Source: Sipunculus nudus (taxonomy: Eukaryota; Annelida; Sipuncula; Golfingiida; Sipunculidae). Taken from it: a DNA stretch of 64,000 nt. How positions within the stretch are numbered: the first letter of the stretch is position 1; each line of letters begins with the position of its first letter. The DNA lies in the NCBI GenBank assembly GCA_026874595.1, contig CM049317.1, forward strand, positions 487,108 through 551,107. Direction: 5' to 3'. Made by a program: the position numbers and the translations under genes. Positions 50,401 through 61,354 of this stretch are shown here, piece by piece. The notes below the pieces were generated by a model, which had not been told where the DNA came from, searched no databases, and worked only from the letters and a program-made list of their open reading frames with translations.

Positions 50401-51700
50401 CTTTATAACTGTTTTGTATCTGTGAGTTTTGTGAAATCTCTTTATAACTATTCTGTATCTATGAGTTTTGTAAGATCTTCTCTTTATAACTATTTTGTAT
50501 CTGTGAGTTTTGTGAGATCTCTTTATAGCTGTTTTGGATCTGTGAGTTTTGTGAGATCTCTTTATAACTGTTTTGTATCTATGAATTTTGTAAGATCTTC
50601 TCTTTATAGCTGTTTTGTATCTGTGAGTTTTGTGAGATCTCTTTATAACTATTCTGTATCTATGAGTTTTTTAAGATCTTCTCTTTATAACTATTTTTGT
50701 ATCTGTAAGTTTTGTAAGATCTTCTCTTTATAACTGTTTTGTATCTGTGAGTTTTGTGAGATCTCTTTATAAATGTTTTGTATCTGTGAGTTTTGTGAAA
50801 TCTCTTTATAACTATTCTGTATCTATGAGTTTTGTAAGATCTTCTCTTTATAACTATTTTGTATCTGTGAGTTTTGTGAGATCTCTTTATAGCTGTTTTG
50901 TATCTGTGAGTTTTGTGAGATCTCTTTATAACTGTTTTGTATCTATGAATTTTGTAAGATCTTCTCTTTATAGCTGTTTTGTATCTGTGAGTTTTGTGAG
51001 ATCTCTTTATAACTATTCTGTATCTATGAGTTTTTTAAGATCTTCTCTTTATAACTATTTTTGTATCTGTGAGTTTTGTAAGATCTTCTCTTTATAACTG
51101 TTTTGTATCTGTGAGTTTTGTGAAATCTCTTTATAACTATTCTGTATCTATGAGTTTTGTAAGATCTTCTCTTTATAACTATTTTGTATCTGTGAGTTTT
51201 GTGAGATCTCTTTATAGCTGTTTTGTATCTGTGAGTTTTGTGAGATCTCTTTATAACTGTTTTGTATCTATGAATTTTGTAAGATCTTCTCTTTATAGCT
51301 GTTTTGTATCTGTGAGTTTTGTGAGATCTCTTTATAACTATTCTGTATCTATGTTTTTTAAGATCTTCTCTTTATAACTATTTTTGTATCTGTAAGTTTT
51401 GTAAGATCTTCTCTTTATAACTGTTTTGTATCTGTGAGTTTTGTGAGATCTCTTTATAAATGTTTTGTATCTGTGAGTTTTGTGAAATCTCTTTATAGCT
51501 GTTTTGTATCTGTAAGTTTTGTGAGATATTCTATTTATAAATGTTTTGTATCTGTTTTGTCAGATCTCTTTATAACTGTTTTGTATCTGTGAGTTTTGTG
51601 TAATCTCTTTATAACTATTTTGTATCTATGAGTTTTGTAAGATCTTCTATTTATAACTGTTTTGTATCTGTTTTGTCAGATCTCTTTATAACTGTTCTGT
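41476..51700. repeat. 10.2-kb satellite of 39- and 42-bp monomers
   Basis: Monomers alternate between a 39-bp form (TGAGATCTCTTTATAACTG) and a 42-bp form (TAAGATCTTCTCTTTATAAC). Each is followed by TTTTGTATCTGTGAGTTTTG. From about 46.4 kb rightward it is organised in higher-order blocks, each marked by a five-T variant (CTATTTTTGTATC). Blocks are about 898, 652, 529, 571, 739, 568, 325 and 364 bp long. The left part is more diverged. A block of about 400 bp is duplicated at 412-bp spacing (about 42030-42830). Long frames here (up to 465 codons) are only the satellite read in frame. It fills the intron before the exon at 51715. Confidence 0.97.
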
Positions 51701-51714
51701 ATCTGTGATTGCAG

Positions 51715-51940
51715 AATCCCATGATGGCTGTACCAGGATGGACTTATGATCATGGCCAGGATCCCATGATGGCTGTACCAGGATGGACTTATGATCATGG
51801 CCAGGATCCCAAACTCCACCAGGTGGCTTATTATGGGGACCTTGAGGAGCTGAAGAGGTTGAGGAAGATTCCAGAACACTGGGAGATGATCCACATCAAG
51901 AACAGGCTGGGCTGCACACCTCTCAGGCTTGCAGCAACAG
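51715..51940 (+). CDS. Ankyrin-repeat exon, ASB1-like
   Basis: An internal exon of 226 bp, phase 0 in and phase 1 out, with acceptor TGATTGCAG and donor GTAACA. It begins with an exact double copy of a 15-residue unit (PMMAVPGWTYDHGQ plus the linking N or D). It then reads KLHQVAYYGDLEELKRL, a first ankyrin helix pair, and NRLGCTPLRLAATG, the start of the next repeat. The KLH...GDL and CTPLR-AAT blocks recall ASB1, an ankyrin and SOCS-box substrate receptor of cullin-RING ligases, but other ankyrin proteins could fit. An in-frame TGA lies just upstream, so the satellite is not read into the exon. Neighbouring exons were not found. Confidence 0.75.
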
Positions 51941-52290
51941 GTAACATCCTGACTTTCAAACATGATCAAAATGTCTGTGTGAACAGGTGATGGTCTCGGC
52001 TTTAATTAAGATAAAAAGTGTCCCATGGATAGGTTCCTGTGGCTTTTCCTATGGTAGCATGCCTGGCAAAATGCTCTTTGATAATCATCAAGCAAAAATT
52101 TATTTTAAAATAATATGAGATGATGTAATATTCTTCCTGATGTATGTATTTATGAAATTCACATTCATTTTGATATGAGATGTTGACTTTTTTTAAAATG
52201 TTAAATGTTAAATGATTCTAAACATCAAGTAACAGCAAACCACATTCTTGTTGGTTAATATAAAACTACATGACAAAATCTCAACATTTG
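51941..52290 (+). other. Intron sequence after the ankyrin exon
   Basis: Unique AT-rich sequence between the donor and the 14-bp satellite. No exon was recognised. Confidence 0.55.
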
Positions 52291-52943
52291 TCTTTCTTGT
52301 ATCATGTGTCTTGTATCATGTGTCTTGTATCATGTGTCTTGTATCATGTGTCTTGTATCTTGTGTCTTGTGTCATGTGTCTTGTATCATGTGTCTTGTAT
52401 CATGTGTCTTTTATCATGTGTCTTGTATCATGTGTCTTGTATCATGTGTCTTGTATCATGTGTCTTGTATCATGTGTCTTGTATCATGTGTCTTGTATCA
52501 TGTGTCTTGTGTCATGTGTCTTTTGTCATGTGTCTTGTATCATGTGTCTTGTATCATGTGTCTGGTATCATGTGTCTGGTATCATGTGTCTTGTATCATG
52601 TGTCTTTTATCATGTGTCTTGTGTCATGTGTCTGGTATCATGTGTCTTGTGTCATGTGTCTTGTATCATGTGTCTTGTGTCATGTGTCTTTTGTCATGTG
52701 TCTTGTATCATGTGTCTTGTCTCATGTGTCTTGTATCATGTGTCTTTTATCATGTGTCTTGTATCATGTGTCTTGTATCATGTGTCTTGTATCATGTGTC
52801 TTGTATCATGTGTCTGGTATCATGTGTCTGGTATCATGTGTCTGGTATCATGTGTCTGGTATCATGTGTCTTGTATCATGTGTCTTGTATCATGTGTCTT
52901 GTATCATGTGTCTTGTATCATGTGTCTTGTATCATGTGTCTTG
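52291..52943. repeat. 14-bp satellite, left block
   Basis: About 46 copies of TCTTGTATCATGTG with single-base variants (GTGTC, GGTATC, TTTATC). Fourteen bp gives a 42-bp codon cycle, so all three forward frames stay open. It was split by the LTR retrotransposon and continues at 59586. Confidence 0.97.
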
Positions 52944-53676
52944 TGTTACGGTCCCTTTTCACACCAAACAACTCAGGCCGAACTGTAACACATATGCTCA
53001 GACACGTTCTCTTCAAATGAATACGTAACCAAAATATGGGTGCAAAAACAGTACTATATTACTATATTACAATATTTACATTCATACACAAATAATATAA
53101 TAGTCAATACATAACGTAATTTATAACAAAGTTTCTGAAGAAAAACTGAGTCTCTAAATAACAAACTGCAACGAAATACTTAACTGAATCCAGTATACGA
53201 GAAACTGAAGTCCATCATCAACACATAATTCGGGCACACACAAAACTGAAGTCCTGTATTAATCCATGTGGCACCAAACAAACATAAAGTCTCTCCTCTT
53301 CCTAAATAATAAAGTTCATGGCGTGGTTCATGGCATTCCGTGGGCTTGGGGACCAAGAGCCCACGGTCACGGTCCCCGGGGATAACAGCAACGTGGCGTA
53401 GCAAAGTCAATAGTCCCGCCTCGTACTGCAGGCGAGTTCGCTTTATAGGCTTTCAACAATGGGTGGAAACCGCAGAAGTTTGTGGTTTTGCTTGAGAGAA
53501 ACGATAGCGCCGTCAGAACTGCAAAACCAGTACTGAATGGTTCCAGAATAGTTTTTATGTTTCTCAAAGCGCGTCAGTAGTCACTGATAGCGGAGTGGAT
53601 CCATAAGCATGGAAACGGGGGCGGCCACACCACTTCGTGGCGCCATCCTCCGATGTCCGGGTGACGTCCATTAGCA
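52944..53676 (-). repeat. 3' LTR of the Gmr1-like element
   Basis: About 733 bp, plus-strand reading TGTTACGGTCCC to GGGTGACGTCCATTAGCA. It pairs with 58852-59585; I count nine single-base differences in about 727 aligned bases by eye. The flanks show CTTG on both outer sides. No clear purine tract adjoins it on the inner side. Confidence 0.9.
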
Positions 53677-53864
53677 CTGTATGACAAGTATATGAAAAGT
53701 TTGACATCTTAAGCATTAGTTTATCCTTCTCAAAACTAATCACTTATCATCATCACAACTAGTATAATCAGCAATATCTTAATACATGTAATATATGTAA
53801 TACAACTCTTCCAAAGGACAGAACATATCCGAGGCTATAACAAGAGGCAATCATCAGATCAAAA

Positions 53865-56800
53865 TTAATGACGTCTTGATAACGTATCAGTGATTATGTT
53901 ATCGGAGCCCTTGATGTGTTTGATTACTAGGTTAAACTCTGACAGGGCTAGACTCCATCTCATTAATCTCTGATTATTATTCTTCATCTTATGGAGAAAT
54001 GTTATGGGATTATGATCTGTATAAACAGTTATATCATAAGGCGTAGAGCCCAAATATACTTCAAAGTGCTGTAACGCCATCAATAGTGACAGAGTTTCCT
54101 TTTCAATAGTAGAATAATTCTTTTGATGAGGTAAAAATTTCTTTGAATAGTAGCAAACCGGATGACTTATGTTAAAGTCATCGTCTTGGATGAGCACAGC
54201 GCCTACACCGCAATCGCTGGCATCCGTCATGAGAGAAAACGGTTTATCAAAATTTGGAGCCTGTAACACAGGTGCACTTTGTAATATAGCTTTGGCTCTT
54301 TCAAAAGCATTTTGACAGTTTTTATTCCAATGGAATTTTCTGTCCTTTTACAATAGGTCCGTTAACGGATTTACAACTTCTGCAAAGTTTTGACAAAATT
54401 TCCTGTAATACCCAGTCATTCCTAAGAATCGCATTAGTTCCTTGCGATTAGAAGGAACTGGAAATTCTACGATAGCAGATACTTTACTGGCAATTGGTTT
54501 TACACAACCTTGACCTACTTCGTGCCCTAAATATGTTACAGTTGCACGACAAAAATCACTCTTGGCAAGATTAACTGTCAATCCTGCTTTTTTCAGTCTC
54601 TCAAAGAGTTCTACCAAACTTTGTTTATGATCTTCCCATATGTGATTGTATACAACAACATCATCAATATAGCAAGTACAGTTATCTAAATCAGATAATA
54701 CACAATTCATAAGTCTCATGAAGCAGGCTGGCGCATTTTTCATTCCGAAGGGCATAATTTTGTACTGGAACAAACCGTTTGGCGTTACAAACGCAGATAT
54801 TTGCTTAGCCCGTTCGGTAAGAGGTACCTGCCAATAACCTTTTAACAGATCTAACTTGCTAATATACGTAGCAGATCCAATCCTATCAATGTAATCTTCC
54901 ACCCTGGGCAAAGGGTAAGTATCTGTTATTGTTACAGTGTTAACTTTTCGATAGTCTGTACAAAATCTGTAGGTCATATCAGGCTTCTTTATCAACAAAC
55001 ATGGGGAACTCCAGGCACTACTGCTGTTTTCAATAATATCATTCTCTATCATATACTTTATTTCATTCTTTATGGCTTGTAACTTTTGGGGACCAGCTCT
55101 ATATGGTGCCTGTTTAATAGGGGAAGCATCTCCTACGTCTACATCATGCTGTAGTACATTAGTTCTACTGGGGACATCAGGAAATAAAGAGTCATAATTT
55201 AGCAGGATTTCCTTCAACTCTGATAACTGATCGAAATCCAAATGTGACAATTTCTGATCTAAATTATTTAAAATATCAGAGTTGTTCAGTTTTACAGGAA
55301 GTTCAGTTTTCTTCATGAGAACATCCTCGGCATTCTTTTCAGTTTCTTTAATGAGTACCAAATTTGTTTGGGGAGGACTAGATTGACATGTTTCCGCTGA
55401 TCTGTCATGATATTCTTTCAACATATTTATATGACAAAGTTGTTGCAACTTTCTACGATCAGGAGTATCAATCACATAATTCAAATCTGATTTCTTCTCA
55501 ACAACTTTGTATGGTCCAGAGTATTTTGCTTGCAGGGGATGTCCTGGAATTGGGAATAAAACCAGAACTTTATCACCAGGTTTAAATTCTCTTTTTGTCG
55601 TCTTTTTGTCATACCATACTTTCATTTTGTTTTGGGCTTTCTTTAAATGTTCTTGGGCAATTTCATTTGCCCTACTTAATTTCTCCTTGAATTCCTGAAC
55701 ATATTTTAACAAGCTACTTTGACAACTGTTTTCCATCCAAGTGTCTTTTAACACCGCCAGGGGGCCTCTTACACAGTGCCCATACACTAATTTTAAAGGG
55801 CTAAACCCTAAGCTTTCTTGCACTGCTTCTCGGGCTGCAAATATCAAAAAGGGTAAACCCTCATCCCACTGGTTCCCAGTGTCAAGACAATAAGCTCTAA
55901 TCATGTTTTTGAGAGTTTGGTGAAATCGCTCTAGAGCACCTTGACTCTCAGGATGGTAGGCACTGGATTTGTAGTGTTTTATGCCTAGCTCTGCCATAAC
56001 CTGGGCAAATATATTTGACATGAAATTTGAACCTTGATCCGTTTGTATTGTTCTTGGTAAGCCAAAAGTAGTAAAAAATTTAACCAGAGCTTCAACAATT
56101 TTCTTTGCAGATATAGTTCTAAGAGGAATAGCTTCTGGAAATCTAGTTGCAGTACACATGATTGTTAGAACATATTCATTGCCATGTTTAGTTTTTCTTA
56201 GCGGTCCTACACAGTCAGGTATTACTGATTCAAACGCATCATGTGTCGCTGGTATGGGCGAGAGTGGCGCAGGACTAATTTGGTGGGTTGGTTTTCCAAT
56301 CATTTGACACACATGACAAGTTTTACAGTATTTCGCCACGTCTCGTTTTAACTTGGGCCAATAGAAGTGTTGGAGAATTTTGTGTTTGGTTTTCCTTACA
56401 CCCAAATGTCCTGCCATAGGATGATCATGTGCAAGTTTTAAGATTTCTGGGCGATACTCGGGGGGAACTACAATTTGATAAGGAGTTTTCCACGTTTCGT
56501 CCGCTGGTACGGTAGGAGGTCTATATTTTCTGACTAGTACATCATTCTGTAAGGTGAAACAAGTTGGAACTTTATCTGCTTCCTCTTTAGTCAAGGCATT
56601 TTCTCTAAGGGAGGCAATATCAGGATCTTTCTTTTGCATTGCTATCAAATCATCAGTTTTCATGCTAACTTCTACATTCTTTACACTCCTATCCTTCTTT
56701 AACTGTTCATGCCCATTTTGATCAGGCGATTTCACGCCATTTGTACTCCTTTGGAGATTTCTATTCAGGGTCTGTTTGCCCTGTACTACATTTGTAGTCG

Positions 56801-57839
56801 AGTCCTTTGGACTGGGTGTGCCACTTAGGTCACATGCGGGCGATTTAATATTTACTCGCGTAACGGGCTTTAAGCCACTGACGTCATCGTTTGAATGCGC
56901 CATAAAGGTTTGCGAGAGGTCAAGTACAGAACTCTCTGGTTTCAGACTTGCCTTTTTACTCATCGCACGAGTCACTACACAGCCTGGAAATACGCCCAGA
57001 AACTCCTGCTGGAGCAGGTCTGTGTCCCTATCAGTGCTCGGCAATTTTGTCATTCTGGGATCAATTTTCACTCTGTCACCAGCTAAATCGTTGCCTAGGA
57101 GGAGCGAAACGCCCTCTACTGGCAACTTTGAACAAACTCCTACAGTTACAAATTCAGAGACTAAATCAGATTCTAGTTTTACTCTGTGTAATGGAACTTC
57201 TAAAAATTCCGAATTAACGCCCTGGACTAGAACTGAACACCCCGCGTAACTCTCTTTAGAGAAGGGAAGAATAGATTTCAAAACAAGGCTTTGGGTTGCC
57301 CTGGTATCCCTTAAGATTTTAACACGGGCCTTTCTTGCATGGTTACCCTCTAACTGAACAAAGCCATCTGACACAAAGGGCTGATAGCTCTTGTGGACAG
57401 GGCTTTGTGTTTCACCTTTAGTCTCTAGTTTACTGGGCATTGTTACCGGTTTCATGCTCTGCGTAACAGTTAACGCATTAGGTTTAGGCTTACTTTGACC
57501 GTATCTTTTTCTATAACACTCAGATTCTGTATGCCCCTTGAACTCACAGAATGTACAATATTTGGGTCCAGTCCTAGGTTGTCCCTCTTTATGTTGAGCA
57601 GGAGAGTCAGATTGACTTTTATACTGGGGTTTACCATGATCGGACTGTGGTTTACCTGAGCCGGAGTGACCCCGATAGTAGGGACTACCCTTTCTCCGAC
57701 CCAGTTTTGGGCTTTTGCTACCCTCTCTTTTCTCACCATACCTTCTCCTGTGACTGGTATAACTGGGGCGGTGTGTCAAGGCAAATTCATCTGCCAGGAC
57801 ACCAGCCTCGTTTACATTTCTTACTTTATGTTCATCCAA
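53865..57839 (-). pseudogene. Gmr1-like Ty3/gypsy polyprotein: end of Gag, protease, integrase, RT, RNase H
   Basis: Residues are numbered from 57839; the first Met is not a real start, because the frame continues Gag after a frameshift. Zinc knuckle C95-x2-C98-x4-H103-x4-C108. Protease site at 178-180 reads D-T-R, where D-T-G is needed. Integrase: H473/H478 and C508/C511 zinc site, catalytic D542, D601 and E637, and a GPY/F module near 775. The reverse transcriptase comes after it: D997 in LDLLKGYWQ and YIDD at 1057-1060. A TAA at 54348-54350 interrupts, and the same frame then continues to RNase H (TDASDCGVGA, EKETLSLL, YTDHNP), ending at 53865. Integrase before RT is the Gmr1 order, unlike ordinary gypsy elements. 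No envelope gene. Confidence 0.93.
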
Positions 57840-58693
57840 AAATATTTTAATGTCACTACGTTATGCCTTTTGAACTCTTCTATCAAAATTAGTTGTTTGA
57901 GTTTTTCAAAATCCTGACCAATTTTCATAGACTGACACCATCTATTAAATGCACTTTCTTTGTCTCTAGCATATTCAACATGAGTTTTATTTTCTCTTTT
58001 GGTGGCATTCCTAAATTTTAAGCGATACGCTTCAGGGACTAATTCATAGGCTCTCAGAATGACCTCTTTTACAGTGTCGTAATCCCTGCATTGTTCGTCT
58101 GTGAGCGCAGTGTAAACGTCCTGTGCACGACCAACCAGAACGCTTTGTAACAACAGGGTCCACTGGCCTTTAGGCCAAGCCATTAAAGTGGCCACCCGTT
58201 CAAAATAACTGAAATAACGCTCCACTTCATTTTCATTGAAGGGAGGTACTTTTGTCGAATTTCTGAATAGGAATTCAGACGGCTCATGTGCTTTACGATT
58301 TTGAGGATTTTGTAACTCTAACTCTTTCAACTTAATTTGCGTTTCTCTTTCGATTTCACATCTACGAATTTCTATTTCAACTTGAGCTTGAGCTTCATAT
58401 TTCAATTTAAGTTCATACTTTCTCAATTCTAGTTCTATCGGGTCAATAGCTGTTGCCCCAAGAGGTTCCTTAATAGGTTTTTCCTCCAAATAAGATACCT
58501 CTTTACTTTCTACATCACCATATAATGATTTCTTAAGTACATTTCTTAAACCCTCTACAGTGCATACATCCATGATGTCAATATTTAAATGTAGAGCAAC
58601 AATTTCAAGTTCATTTTTCTTTAACGTATACAATAAGCTCCTATTTTCTCTTAATTGGGGTATAATTTCATTTGGTTTAAATTCCGCACCCAT
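57821..58693 (-). pseudogene. Gag (N-terminal 290 residues) of the Gmr1-like element
   Basis: It starts at ATG 58693, about 160 bp inside the 5' LTR. Residues 1-75 look globular. A charged, probably coiled-coil stretch (about 85-130) is rich in Glu, Lys and Leu. The Gag core follows, with VPPFNENEVERYFSYFE, WPKGQWTLLLQ and LVGRAQDVYTAL. Gag is the capsid protein of the intracellular particle. The frame ends soon after LILIEEFKRH. Homology to the remnant at 39718-39840 shows that Gag should run on into the next frame (LDEHKV...LADEFALTH). The end is therefore a one-base frameshift near 57840-57865 rather than a programmed junction. Confidence 0.88.
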
Positions 58694-58832
58694 ATTTGCA
58701 AAGTATCAAGATAACGTGTCTGAGAAATATCCGAGTTCAATTGTAGTTAAATACTAGTTCAATAACTAGAAGTTATAGAGACCACTGTGAAATTTTACAT
58801 CCAAATGTAGCCGTTATTACGAAATACATGGT

Positions 58833-58849
58833 CTCTTCGCGGTCGCCAT
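58833..58849 (-). promoter_or_regulatory. Putative primer-binding site
   Basis: Two bases inside the 5' LTR the minus strand reads TGGCGACCGCGAAGAGA. The TGG start next to the LTR's terminal CA is the usual position for a tRNA primer site. The tRNA was not assigned. Confidence 0.55.
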
Positions 58850-58851
58850 TA

Positions 58852-59585
58852 TGTTACGGTCCCTTTCCACACCAAACAACTCAGGCCGAACCGTAACACA
58901 TATGCTCAGACACGTTCTCTTCAAATGAATACGTAACCAAAATATGGGTGCAAAAACAGTACTATATAACTATATTACAATATTTACATTCATACACAAA
59001 TAATATAATAGTTAATACATAACGTAATTTATAACAAAGTTTCTGAAGAAAAACTGAGTCTCTAAATAACAAACTGCAACGAAATACTTAACTGAATCCG
59101 GTATACGAGAAACTGAAGTCCATCATCAACACATAATTCGGGCACACACAAAACTGAAGTCCTGTATTAATCCATGTGGCACCAAACAAACATAAAGTCT
59201 CTCCTCTTCCTAAATAATAAAGTTCATGGCGTGGTTCATGGCATTCCGTGGGCTTGGGGACCAAGAGCCCACGGTCACGGTCCCCGGGGATAACAGCAAC
59301 GTGGCGTAACAAAGTCAATAGTCCCGCCTCGTACTGCAGGCGAGTTCGCTTTATAGGCTTTCAACAATGGGTGGAAACCGCAGAAGTTTGTGGTTTTGCT
59401 TGAGAGAAACGATAGCGCCGTCAGAACTGCAAAACCAGTACTGAATGGTTCCAGAATAGTTTTTATGTTTCTCAAAGCGCGTCAGTAGTCACTGATAGCA
59501 GGGTGGATCCATAAGCGTGGAAACGGGGGCGGCCACACCACTTCGTGGCGCCATCCTCCGATGTCCGGGTGACGTCCATGCAACA
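58852..59585 (-). repeat. 5' LTR of the Gmr1-like element
   Basis: About 734 bp, the partner of 52944-53676. On the coding strand it ends GGGACCGTAACA. A 76-codon frame occurring in both LTRs is an LTR shadow. The outer flank is CTTGTATCATG, which continues the satellite. Confidence 0.9.
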
Positions 59586-61320
59586 CTTGTATCATGTGTC
59601 TGGTATCATGTGTCTGGTATCATGTCTTGTGTCATGTGTCTTTTATCATGTGTCTTGTATCATGTCTTGTATCATGTGTCATGTGTCATGTGTCTTTTAT
59701 CATGTGTCTTGTATCATGTGTCTTGTATCATGTGTCTTGTGTCTTGTGTCATGTGTCTGGTATCATGTGTCTTTTGTCATGTGTCTTTTATCATGTGTCT
59801 TTCATCTTGTATCATGTGTCTTGTATCATGTGTCTGGTATCATGTGTCTGGTATCATGTGTCTTGTGTCATGTGTCTTGTCTCATGTGTCTTGTCTCATT
59901 TGTCTTGTATCATGTGTCTTGTATCATGTGTCTTGTATCATGTGTCTTGTATCATGTGTCTTGTGTCATGTGTCTTGTGTCATGTGTCTTGTGTCATGTG
60001 TCTTTTATCATGTGTCTTGTATCATGTGTCTTGTGTCATGTGTCTTGTGTCATGTGTCTTGTATCATGTGTCATGTGTCTTGTGTCATGTATCTGGTACC
60101 ATGTGTCTTGTATCATGTGTCTGGTATCATGTGTCTGGTATCATGTGGCTGGTATCATGTGTCTTGTATCATGTGTCTTGTATGTCTTGTATCATGTGTC
60201 TTGTATCATGTGTCTTGTATCATGTGTCTTGTATCATGTGTCTTGTATCATGTGTCTTGTATCATGTGTCTTGTTTCATGTGTCTTGTGTCATGTGTCTT
60301 GTGCCATGTGTCTGGTATCATGTGTCTTGTGTCATGTGTCTTTTATCATGTGTCTTGTATCATGTGTCTTGTATCATGTGTCTTGTATCATGTGTCTTGT
60401 ATCATGTGTCTTGTGTCTTGTGTCTGGTATCATGTGTCTTGTGTCATGTGTCTTTTATCATGTGTCTTGTATCATGTGTCTTGTATCATGTGTCTTGTAT
60501 CATGTGTCTTGTGTCATGTGTCTTGTATCATGTGTCTTGTGTCATGTGTCTTGTGTCTTGTGTCTTGTGTCATGTGTCTTGTGTCATGTGTCTTGTATCA
60601 TGTGTCTTGTATCATGTGTCTTGTATCATGTGTCTTGTGTCATGTGTCTTTTATCATGTGTCTTGTATCATGTGTCTCGTGTCATGTGTCTTGTATCATG
60701 TGTCTTTTATCATGTGGCTTGTATCATGTGTCTTGTGTCATGTGTCTTGTATTATGTGTCTTGTGTCATGTGTCTTGTATCATGTGACTTGTATCATGTG
60801 TCTTGTGTCATGTGTCTGGTATCATGTGTCTTGTGTCATGTGTCTTGTATCATGTGTCTTGTATCATGTGTCTTGTGTCATGTGTCTGTTATCATGTGTC
60901 TTGTATCATGTGTCTTGTATCATCAGTCTTGTATCATGTGTCTTGTATCATGTCTTGTATCATGTGTCTTGTATCATATGTCTTGTATCATGTGTCTTGT
61001 ATCATGTCTTGTATCATGTGTCTTGTATCATATGTCTTGTATCATGTGTCTTGTATCATGTGTCTTGTATCATGTGTCTTTCATCTTGTATCATGTGTCT
61101 TGTATCATGTGTCTTGTATCATGTGTCTTGTATCATATGTCTTGTATCATGTGTCTTTTATCATGTGTCTTTCATCTTGTATCATGTGTCTTGTATCATG
61201 TGTCTTGTATCATGTGTCTTGTATCATGTGTCTTGTATCATGTGTCTTTCATCTTGTATCATTTGTCTTTAAACAATTGTCTTGTATCACGTGTCTTGTA
61301 TCACGTGTCTTTCATGCTTA
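59586..61320. repeat. 14-bp satellite, right block
   Basis: About 123 copies of TCTTGTATCATGTG with variants, continuing the array split at 52943. Frames of up to 603 codons here are the repeat read in frame. Confidence 0.97.
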
Positions 61321-61354
61321 AAAATTGAATTTAAAGGGGCCTATTCTGATATCT

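Noticed and set aside
53180-53567. Small frames found identically in both LTRs (also 59088-59475)
   Set aside because: They are shadows of LTR sequence with no family resemblance.
53865-58693. Copia (Ty1) assignment because integrase precedes RT
   Set aside because: The HHCC pattern, GPY/F module and RT motifs are of the gypsy type, so the Gmr1-like arrangement explains the order better.
52944-59585. Endogenous retrovirus
   Set aside because: No envelope-like frame lies between RNase H (53865) and the 3' LTR.
59517-61328. 603-codon Cys-rich frame (LVSCVLYHVSC type)
   Set aside because: The 14-bp satellite keeps all three forward frames open; the translation simply cycles every 14 residues.
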